Position numbers and translations under genes: made by a program
In this document: positions 6,961-13,539 of the stretch, one piece after another
Layout of the letters: every line of letters starts with the position of its first letter
Position numbering within the stretch: position 1 is the first letter of the stretch
The notes under the pieces: generated by a model
Told to the model about the DNA's origin: nothing
The model's database searches: none
The model's input: the letters and a program-made list of their open reading frames with translations, nothing else
Source of the DNA: Syntrophaceae bacterium UBA6109
Lineage (GTDB): Bacteria > Desulfobacterota > Syntrophia > Syntrophales > UBA6109
Assembly (NCBI GenBank): GCA_002428445.1
Contig: DIWJ01000034.1
Coordinates: 19,958-50,386, forward strand
DNA length: 30,429 nt
Direction of reading: 5' to 3'

Positions 6961-9369
6961 TCATTGCCGTGTTGCTCCGGATATGCCGTGGAAGGCCGCC
7001 GCCGCGACAAGGTACAAACCCAGCGCCAGAATCGCCACGGTCCGGAGTCCGAAGACGCCGGCGAGCAGTACCGCGCCCGTCCCGCCCAGAACGGAACAGA
7101 ATCCGTTGATGCCCCATGCCCAGGGCGTCAGGGACGGCAGGCGTGCGGAGAGGATTTCCATTCCTGTCGGAAAGGGCACCCCGAGCCCGAAACCCAGCGG
7201 CGCCAGAAGCAATGCGCAGGCAAGCATACGGACGGCGAAAGGCCATGATCCGGAATACCTTGCTGCGGATTCATCCACAGCGAACAGGAAGGCCGTCGCC
7301 AGGAAGATGCACGCCGTTGACAAGGCGATCTTTCCTGCCGGCGTGACGGAGATCCTTCCTGCCCATAGACTGCCCGCGCCCGCGCTGACGAGAAGTGTTC
7401 CGACAACGACGGCGGCGGAAAAGACCGGATCGCCGAGATGACGGATAAATCGCTGCAGGAGCGAAATCTCCAGAAACATAAAGGCGCCGCCGATCGCGCC
7501 GAAATAGAGTGCAACAGAAAGCAAACCGCGCGTCCGCAGCCGCAGGAGAGGCAGCGGGAGCAGGATGAGCAGCAGGGCCATCAGAAGAAGGATGCCGAAG
7601 GCCAGCCAGACAAGGAGGTATCCGACATCCATGAGGACCGCAATCATCCGGTCGCGCGACTGGAAATAGATCTTGAGCAGCGAGATCCTGAAGGTATCGG
7701 AAAAGAACGGCCGATCGTCGGTCGCCGGGCGCACGAAGAAGGGGTAATTCACATAGAAGGCCTCTTGCCGTCCGGAAAGGAGGGCCAGGGCGGCTTCATG
7801 ATAATACTCCCGCTCCAGGCGGTTGACGCGGTTCAGGTCCGTCAGAAGGATGCCCGGGCAGTAGCTGATATCGAACATGCGGCCGGCGCAAAAAGACCGG
7901 ACCGATTGGACGTCCCCGTCCGAAAAGGCGCCTTGCTTGACAAGAAAGGTCACGTTCTGCCAGCTCCGCAGAACGATCAGTGAAGAGTCGGCCGGCGCGC
8001 CGTTCAATTCCTCGAAGGCACCGACCAGCGTGGCCATCAGTTTGAGTTCCTCCCGCGGCGGATTCTTTACCCAGCGGGAGATGCCGAGCAGTCCTCCGGG
8101 CTTCAACCTCCGCAGGCATGCCGTGAGGCCTTCCTTGGTGAACAGGTAATTCTCGCCCAGGGCGTGCACGCCGGAAGACGAGATGCCCGGAGATTCCGAT
8201 AGACCGACCTGGATCAGGTCGAAGGCCGGACCCTCGGTTTCCAGATAGGATCTCCCCTCCGCCTCGATGGCATGAACAGGGCTCCGGTCATAGATGCCTC
8301 CGTTGTAAGGCGCGTATTCGTTCCGCATCAGACGAAGCAGATGGCCGTTCATTTCCAGGACGGTGATGCTGGCGGCCCCGTGAAAAAGGGCGTTGAGGAT
8401 TTCCGTTCCGGCCCCTCCTCCCACAATCAGGACATCGGGGTCTCTCGTCAGAAGGTAGGCGGCCGAGACCGTCCGCCAATCCAGAAAACGCAGCGTCTTC
8501 AACTCACCGGAGAAACGATGGATGGCATCGACCGTGTTGCCGTCCAGGAACAGACCCTTCTGCTCCGGCACGGGGAAGGGGCAGTTCAGCGCCAGATCCG
8601 GAAGGTAATGGTAGCTAGGGCCGCCGACGACCGTCAGGAGCCCCAGCGGCCCGAAACGCTCGACTTCTTTCTGCGCGGCCGGCAGCCGGCAAGCCTGGGC
8701 AAGGTCCTTGAAGGGACTTTGGGCAGGCGGGATGTTCCGGAACCAGAAACCGTACAGGATGCACAGAACCACCAGAGCGGCGGCGGCGGCCGCCCTGCCG
8801 CGTCCTGTCGCTGATGCAAAAAGACCCGCCCCGCAGGAGGCAAGCGAAAGGGAGAACAGAATCTCGCGGGGCCCGAGAAGGAAGAAGGCCGGGAGGATCA
8901 GAAGGCATCCGATTCCGGACCCGGCAAGATTGGCGAAGTAGAGCTTCGGGATCGAGGCCGGCGGCGCCGTCACCAGGCAAAGGCCGATCCCCGTTGCACC
9001 GAGGAAAAACGGAAGACTCAGCAGAAGGCAAAGCGCTCCGAAACGGAGGATTTCCGACGCCTGCCACAGGATCATGAGGGGGTTGAAAGCGAGGACCTGG
9101 GCCAGGAGATAATTCATCCACAGGACCGGCCCCAGCAGCAGGGAGCTTGCCAGGAGCGATTCCGTCAGGCGGTCCGAGATCCGACGGCGGAAAAAAACGA
9201 GGAATGTTCCGCTGGCGCCGAATCCGACCATGGCGACGCTGATGATGAGGTAGGCGAAATGGGACCAGTACTGGATCGATAGAAGCCGGATCAGGAGGAT
9301 CTGGTAGGCGATCAGAATCGCCGACACGGCCGCGACCCAGACCTGAAGACCGATCGGCGGCGGCGTCAT
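6961..9369 (-). CDS. 14-span membrane protein with central spermidine-synthase-like domain
   Basis: This 802-residue protein has about seven membrane spans (about 10-210), a soluble block (about 211-570) and about seven more spans. The soluble block resembles spermidine synthases: FLDGN (275-279), the SAM-type loop GGGAGTE (317-323), an acidic residue ending beta-2 (E339), then LFTKEGL and RRLKPGG. The catalytic aspartate region, normally like DSTDP, reads VGLSES (388-393) here, so ordinary aminopropyl transfer is doubtful. Positive patches FRRRISDR, TGRGR and RLRTRG fall on alternate loops, which by the positive-inside rule puts the soluble domain outside. It overlaps pcm by 4 bases (ATGA). 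Databases usually call such proteins fused MFS/spermidine synthase; the true function is unknown. Confidence 0.8.
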   Translation of the reverse strand: MTPPPIGLQVWVAAVSAILIAYQILLIRLLSIQYWSHFAYLIISVAMVGFGASGTFLVFFRRRISDRLTESLLASSLLLGPVLWMNYLLAQVLAFNPLMILWQASEILRFGALCLLLSLPFFLGATGIGLCLVTAPPASIPKLYFANLAGSGIGCLLILPAFFLLGPREILFSLSLASCGAGLFASATGRGRAAAAAALVVLCILYGFWFRNIPPAQSPFKDLAQACRLPAAQKEVERFGPLGLLTVVGGPSYHYLPDLALNCPFPVPEQKGLFLDGNTVDAIHRFSGELKTLRFLDWRTVSAAYLLTRDPDVLIVGGGAGTEILNALFHGAASITVLEMNGHLLRLMRNEYAPYNGGIYDRSPVHAIEAEGRSYLETEGPAFDLIQVGLSESPGISSSGVHALGENYLFTKEGLTACLRRLKPGGLLGISRWVKNPPREELKLMATLVGAFEELNGAPADSSLIVLRSWQNVTFLVKQGAFSDGDVQSVRSFCAGRMFDISYCPGILLTDLNRVNRLEREYYHEAALALLSGRQEAFYVNYPFFVRPATDDRPFFSDTFRISLLKIYFQSRDRMIAVLMDVGYLLVWLAFGILLLMALLLILLPLPLLRLRTRGLLSVALYFGAIGGAFMFLEISLLQRFIRHLGDPVFSAAVVVGTLLVSAGAGSLWAGRISVTPAGKIALSTACIFLATAFLFAVDESAARYSGSWPFAVRMLACALLLAPLGFGLGVPFPTGMEILSARLPSLTPWAWGINGFCSVLGGTGAVLLAGVFGLRTVAILALGLYLVAAAAFHGISGATRQ

Positions 9370-10127
9370 GGCGATGGATTCCCGCCCGTCAGTGGGACGA
9401 AGCGCACCGCCATGAGGTTTTCCGTGGATATGCCGCCGCCGGAGTCCTTGGTGACGAGGACCAGGCTCTGAACGGCGAAGGGGCTGCCGACGGGGATCAC
9501 CATCCGTCCGCCTTCGCGAAGTTGTGCGACGAGGGGAGGGGGAATGTGTCCCGCCGCCGCGGTAACGATGATGGCATCAAAAGGGGCGTGCTGCGGCCAG
9601 CCGTGGTATCCGTCGCCCTTGGAAACCTGGACATTTCCGTAACCCAGTTCCTTCAGGCGGACGGCCGCCGAATCGGCGAGGGCCGCAACGATTTCCATCG
9701 TAAAAACCTGCCGCACGAGCGGGGCCAGGACGGCCGCCTGATAGCCGGAGCCCGTTCCGATTTCGAGGACGCGGTGGTCCTTTCGGGGGCGGAGAATCTC
9801 GGTCATGAAGGCGACGATGTACGGCTGGGAGATCGTCTGCCCGTGCCCGATGGGCAAGGGTGTGTCGTCGTAGGCGCGCGAAACAAGGTCGGGTGGGGCG
9901 AAGCGATGCCGGGGTGTTGTTCGCAGGACTTGAAGGACCTGGGGGTCGCGAATGCCTCGCGCGGCGATCTGCCGTGTCACCATGGCTTCGCGAGCCGCGT
10001 CGAAGTCCGAGCCTGCTCGGCCGGGCGCGGCCGAACCGGGGGCAGGGAAGAGGAAGCCGGCGAGCAGCAGCAACGCCAGCGGTACCTGGAAGGGGGTCCT
10101 TCTTTTCCCGGCGATCGGCAGCGGCAT
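9366..10127 (-). CDS. pcm: Exported protein-L-isoaspartate O-methyltransferase
   Basis: This 253-residue SAM methyltransferase matches the PIMT family across its core. MVTRQIAARGIRDPQVL (49-65) aligns with the usual N-terminus, LPIGHGQTISQPY (91-103) is the substrate loop, VLEIGTGSGYQ (120-130) is SAM motif I, and it ends with FDAIIVTAAAG and AVRFVPL. Unlike the cytosolic enzyme it carries about 45 extra residues: KRR, a hydrophobic core (about 14-28) and a likely signal-peptidase site near 33 (PGSA|AP). A GGAGG ribosome site fits the upstream ATG, supporting the exported form, though a start at M49 would give a cytosolic enzyme. It sits between gcvPA and the membrane protein, overlapping the latter by 4 bases. 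Its supply of SAM outside the cytoplasm is unexplained. Confidence 0.88.
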   Translation of the reverse strand: MPLPIAGKRRTPFQVPLALLLLAGFLFPAPGSAAPGRAGSDFDAAREAMVTRQIAARGIRDPQVLQVLRTTPRHRFAPPDLVSRAYDDTPLPIGHGQTISQPYIVAFMTEILRPRKDHRVLEIGTGSGYQAAVLAPLVRQVFTMEIVAALADSAAVRLKELGYGNVQVSKGDGYHGWPQHAPFDAIIVTAAAGHIPPPLVAQLREGGRMVIPVGSPFAVQSLVLVTKDSGGGISTENLMAVRFVPLTGGNPSP

Positions 10128-10169
10128 ACGTTCGCCTCCGGCGATGAGGTGCCCGGCGCGGGCTCTTTC

Positions 10170-11495
10170 TTAGTGGATGATGGAAAGCATCCGCTCGATA
10201 TCTTCTTTCCGCAGAGTCTCCGTGGCACACAGAAGGAGGGCATTCTTGAGTTCCGGGTAGTCCTGCGACAGCACGAATCCTCCCAGGATGCCGCAGGCCT
10301 CGAGTTTCCGATTGACGGCCGCCGGATCCGGACAGCGGACAACGAATTCGTTGTAGAAGGGACCGGGGAAAACCGTTTCCCATCCCGGAAGGGTTAGGAG
10401 GCGCTCCTGCAGGTAGTGGGCTTTTCTCAGGTTCAGTTCCGCGAGCTTCTTGAGATTCTTCCCAAGGCAGACAAGGTAGACGGCCGCGGCCAGTGCGCAC
10501 AGGGCCTCGTTGGAGCAGATATTCGACGTTGCCTTCTCGCGGCGGATGTGCTGTTCGCGCGTCTGCAGGGTCAGGGCAAAGGCCCGGGTTCCCTCCTTGT
10601 CGACGGTTGCACCCGACAGCCGCCCCGGGATCTTCCGGAGGAACGCCTCGGTGCTGGCGAAGATGCCCAGGTAGGGACCGCCGAAGTTCAGCGGATTGCC
10701 GAATGCCTGTCCTTCGCCGACGACGAAATCCGCCCCCAGCTCTCCCGCCGGCTTCAGGATGCCCAGCGAGGTCGCGTCGGTAAAACCGGCCACCAGCAGG
10801 GATCCCGCGCCATGGGCAACGGAGGCAAGAAGGGCGACTTCTTCGATCACGCCGAAGAAATTGGGGCTCTGGATGATCACGGCCGCCGTTGAATCGCCGA
10901 CGGTTTCGCGGAGGGCGCCGTCATCCGTCTGCCCGGTGGAGCCGTAGGGGATTTCGACCAGGTCGTAGCCGTTCGCCCAGCAGTAGGTGCGGAGGACCTG
11001 GCGGTATTCGGGATGAACGGAACGGGCGATGGCGATCCGGTTTCGGCCGGAGGTTCTTGCCGCCAGCACGGCCGCCTCCGCCATGGCGGTAGCCCCGTCG
11101 TACATGGAGGCATTGGCCACCTTCGTCCCCGTAAGTTTCGCGATCATGGTCTGGTATTCGTAGATCGCCTGCAGGATGCCCTGGCTGATTTCCGCCTGGT
11201 AAGGGGTATAGGCCGTGTAAAACTCGGAACGGCTGATGATGTGGCCGACGACGGCCGGAATGTAATGGTGGTAGGCGCCCGCGCCCGTGAGGGTGAGCGA
11301 GGGGATCCGATTCTCCTCCGCCATCCCGCTCATCATCCTGCAGATTTCCTGCTCTGACAGGGCCGGAGGCAGATCCAGCAGGCGCTTCAGCCGGAATTTT
11401 TCGGGGATGTCGGCGAACAGCTCCTCCAGAGAGCCGATGCCGATGGCGGTCATCATCTGTTTCTGATCATCATTGCTGTGTGGAACGTAATCCAT
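10170..11495 (-). CDS. gcvPA: Glycine dehydrogenase (decarboxylating) subunit 1
   Basis: This 441-residue protein is the N-terminal half of the split P protein and lacks the PLP lysine. It begins with MDYVPHSNDDQKQMM, characteristic of GcvPA. GAGAYHHYIPAVVGHI, FYTAYTPYQAEISQG and YDGATAMAEA are further signatures. The length is normal. The ribosome site AGGGAG lies nine bases before the ATG. It pairs with GcvPB, whose gene lies about 3.4 kb further along the same strand. The 99 bases between it and gcvH contain a small 6-bp hairpin (11544-11559) but nothing else. Confidence 0.95.
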   Translation of the reverse strand: MDYVPHSNDDQKQMMTAIGIGSLEELFADIPEKFRLKRLLDLPPALSEQEICRMMSGMAEENRIPSLTLTGAGAYHHYIPAVVGHIISRSEFYTAYTPYQAEISQGILQAIYEYQTMIAKLTGTKVANASMYDGATAMAEAAVLAARTSGRNRIAIARSVHPEYRQVLRTYCWANGYDLVEIPYGSTGQTDDGALRETVGDSTAAVIIQSPNFFGVIEEVALLASVAHGAGSLLVAGFTDATSLGILKPAGELGADFVVGEGQAFGNPLNFGGPYLGIFASTEAFLRKIPGRLSGATVDKEGTRAFALTLQTREQHIRREKATSNICSNEALCALAAAVYLVCLGKNLKKLAELNLRKAHYLQERLLTLPGWETVFPGPFYNEFVVRCPDPAAVNRKLEACGILGGFVLSQDYPELKNALLLCATETLRKEDIERMLSIIH

Positions 11496-11594
11496 GACAA
11501 GGTTCTCCCTGCCGGTTCACGCGGGATTGCGGAGGATATGCGGCGCAACCGCCGTTGCGGTCGACGAAGGCGGAACCGGAACTGCTGCAGCTGG

Positions 11595-11993
11595 TTAATG
11601 TTTGTCGGCGGCGGCAACGGCACCGTAAGCTGAGGCGTCCATGAGTTTTCCGAGCTCGGCCGGATCGTCCATCCGAACTTTCGCGATCCATCCTTCCCCG
11701 AATGCGTCCGAGTTGATCAGGTCGGGCTGTTCCTCCAGTCTCTTGTTCACCGCGACGATTTCACCGCTGACCGGGGCATAGACATCGGATACCGATTTCA
11801 CTGATTCGACTACGGCCATCGGCTCGCCCTGCTTCACCTTCCTGCCCAGCGCGGGCAGTTCCACGAAGACGATGTCCGTCAGCATTTCCTGCGCATGGTC
11901 CGTGATGCCGACGGTGGCCGTTGCATCTCCGTTGTCTTTTGCCCATTCATGATCTTTCGAGTATTTTCTATCCGTGGGGTTCTGCTTTGCCAT
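11595..11993 (-). CDS. gcvH: Glycine cleavage system H protein
   Basis: This 132-residue lipoyl carrier shuttles the aminomethyl group from the P protein to GcvT and the reduced arm to Lpd. The lipoylation lysine is K66 in VESVKSVSDVYAP. YSKDHEW near the N-end and GWIAKV (101-106) are typical. The start at 11993 (MAKQNP) is chosen because the fold begins here; the frame stays open to 12341 only as a shadow of gcvT. A GAGAAG/AGGAG purine stretch precedes it. It lies 26 bases after gcvT. The C-terminal tail after about residue 123 is Ala-rich and slightly longer than usual. Only one gcvH is present in the window. Confidence 0.95.
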   Translation of the reverse strand: MAKQNPTDRKYSKDHEWAKDNGDATATVGITDHAQEMLTDIVFVELPALGRKVKQGEPMAVVESVKSVSDVYAPVSGEIVAVNKRLEEQPDLINSDAFGEGWIAKVRMDDPAELGKLMDASAYGAVAAADKH

Positions 11994-12019
11994 GATTCTC
12001 TTCTCAGGCTCCTTTGCCG

Positions 12020-13114
12020 CTATTTTTCCCGCTTGTAAAAGGGGAGTTTCACCACACTCGCCTTGACCCTGTTGTTCCGGATCAGGATATCGATCGCTGT
12101 TCCCGGTGCAGCGAGGGAAGGCGGCACAAAGGCCATGCCGACGGCCTTGTCCAGGGTCGGGGTAAAGCTGCCGGAGGTGACCTCGCCGATGACCTGACCC
12201 TCCCTTAGCACTTTGTATCCGGCTCGCGCAATGCCCCGTTCCGTCATCTCGAAACCGACCAGCTTGCGCTGCAATCCAGCTTCTTTCTGCCTGCGCAATG
12301 CCGGGGCGCCGATGAAATCCTTCTCCAGATCCGTCACCCATCCATAGACGACTTCGAGCGGGGTGACGGTCTCGTTCAATTCATGTCCGTAGAGCATCAT
12401 CCCCGCTTCCAGCCGAAGCGTATCGCGGGCGCCCAGCCCGACGGGCTTCATTCCCCGGGGCTTGCCTGCTGCGATCAAGTTGTCCCAGATTTCGGCGATC
12501 CGGTCGGCGTCGGCATAGATCTCGAATCCGTCCTCGCCGGTATAGCCGCTCCGGGAAACGATGGCCGGAACACCGGCGACGACTGTCCGGATTGCGAAAT
12601 AATACGGCAGAGGAGAAAGATCGGCGGAGACGAGCGCCTGGAGGATGTCCCGGGATCGGGGTCCCTGAAGGTCGAGTTTGCCCGTCCGGTCGCTGATATC
12701 CGCAATTTCGACGGCGGAGAATCCTCCAACTTCCTTCTGTCTCCGGATCCAGGCAAGGTCCTTTTCTCTCGTCCCCGCGTTGGCGACGACCATGTAGGAT
12801 GTCTCCTGCAGACGATAGACGGTGACGTCGTCGAGGATGCCGCCCTTCTCGTCGGTCATCACGCTGAGCTTGATCTGCCCAACGGCCTGCGACGAAAGAT
12901 TCCGGCTCATCACCCGCTGGAGGAGATCGAAGGCCTGCGGTCCGCTGATCTCAAACTCACCCATGTGGCAGATATCGAAGAGGCCCGCCTGCCTTCTCGT
13001 CGTCTGGTGCTCGTCGATGACATTCGTATACTGGACGGGCATCGCCCAGCCGCTGAAGTCGACGATCTTGGCTCCCAGTCGCAGATGGTTTTCGTACAGA
13101 GGCGTCTTTTGCAT
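12020..13114 (-). CDS. gcvT: Aminomethyltransferase (glycine cleavage T protein)
   Basis: This 364-residue protein transfers the methylene group from the H-protein arm to tetrahydrofolate and releases ammonia. The family pattern is clear: KTPLYENHLRLGAKIVDFSGWAMPVQY at the N-end (shortened here to its key parts KTPLY and DFSGWAMPVQY), FDICHMGEFEISG, then SGYTGEDGFEIY and LGARDTLRLEAGMMLYGHE. GEVTSGSFTPTL in the C-terminal barrel matches as well. The length is normal. It lies 18 bases after the zinc-ribbon protein gene and is the first of the gcv genes in the transcript. No recognisable glycine riboswitch precedes it. Confidence 0.95.
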   Translation of the reverse strand: MQKTPLYENHLRLGAKIVDFSGWAMPVQYTNVIDEHQTTRRQAGLFDICHMGEFEISGPQAFDLLQRVMSRNLSSQAVGQIKLSVMTDEKGGILDDVTVYRLQETSYMVVANAGTREKDLAWIRRQKEVGGFSAVEIADISDRTGKLDLQGPRSRDILQALVSADLSPLPYYFAIRTVVAGVPAIVSRSGYTGEDGFEIYADADRIAEIWDNLIAAGKPRGMKPVGLGARDTLRLEAGMMLYGHELNETVTPLEVVYGWVTDLEKDFIGAPALRRQKEAGLQRKLVGFEMTERGIARAGYKVLREGQVIGEVTSGSFTPTLDKAVGMAFVPPSLAAPGTAIDILIRNNRVKASVVKLPFYKREK

Positions 13115-13132
13115 CGCAGATTGTTTACTTCC

Positions 13133-13462
13133 TTATAACAAGTAGTTCGCCAGCAGCGACAGCGCCGCAAGGACGAGAATCAGCAGGGCGATCAGATGCC
13201 TTTTGGGGATGCTGCGGGAGCCGAGGATCAGGAGGCCGCAGTTTCCGCAGAAGCTCCATCCCCGTCCGACCGGGCGGCCGCAACCCGGACAACAGGGGCC
13301 CGCCTCGCCGGATGCGGCGGTTTTTCTTCCGACGTTCCTTTTCAACTCCCGGCGAACATCGTAGCGCCAGCCGCAGTCTTCCTCCGGGCATTTCCCCTGG
13401 AGAGGCATGTCGTCGGTCCACATAAAACTTTTCCCGCATTGAGGGCAAGAAATTTTCAGCAT
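13133..13462 (-). CDS. Double zinc-ribbon membrane protein (unknown)
   Basis: This 109-residue protein has two zinc-ribbon-like clusters: C6-X2-C9 with C25-X4-C30, and C58-X2-C61 with C72-X2-C75. One C-terminal membrane span follows (about 89-108), preceded by the basic SIPKRH. This is a tail-anchored layout with the ribbons in the cytosol. The second ribbon (CPGCGRPVGRGWSFCGNCG) looks like the common zinc-ribbon domain of many membrane-linked bacterial proteins. It lies between the TRAP permease and gcvT, 18 bases before the latter. The start overlaps the stop of a 27-codon ORF. I do not recognise a specific function. Confidence 0.7.
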   Translation of the reverse strand: MLKISCPQCGKSFMWTDDMPLQGKCPEEDCGWRYDVRRELKRNVGRKTAASGEAGPCCPGCGRPVGRGWSFCGNCGLLILGSRSIPKRHLIALLILVLAALSLLANYLL

Positions 13463-13539
13463 GTTGTTCGTCTTTCCCCTGCAGGAGCACCGGCACGCAG
13501 GCTGAAAAACAATTTCTCCAGGAAAGGGACCGCCGTCAT
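13456..13539 (-). CDS. 27-codon ORF bridging TRAP permease and zinc-ribbon gene
   Basis: The ATG overlaps the stop of the TRAP permease gene (ATGA) and the TGA stop lies directly after the ATG of the next gene (ATGCTGA). The ORF therefore fills the gap exactly, with coupling at both ends. It encodes 27 residues, including PFLEKLFFSLRAG, which could form a short amphipathic helix. A GGGG stretch lies before the ATG. It may be a real microprotein, or merely a ribosome bridge that delivers translation to the next start. Confidence 0.3.
   Translation of the reverse strand: MTAVPFLEKLFFSLRAGAPAGERRTTC

Noticed and set aside
11994..12341. N-terminal extension of gcvH in an open frame
   Set aside because: The extra residues lie wholly within gcvT in another frame. 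The H-protein fold starts at 11993 with a ribosome-like purine stretch.
13115..13132. Glycine riboswitch before gcvT
   Set aside because: Only 18 bases separate gcvT from the upstream gene, and no riboswitch-like core was seen there or in 16799-17061.
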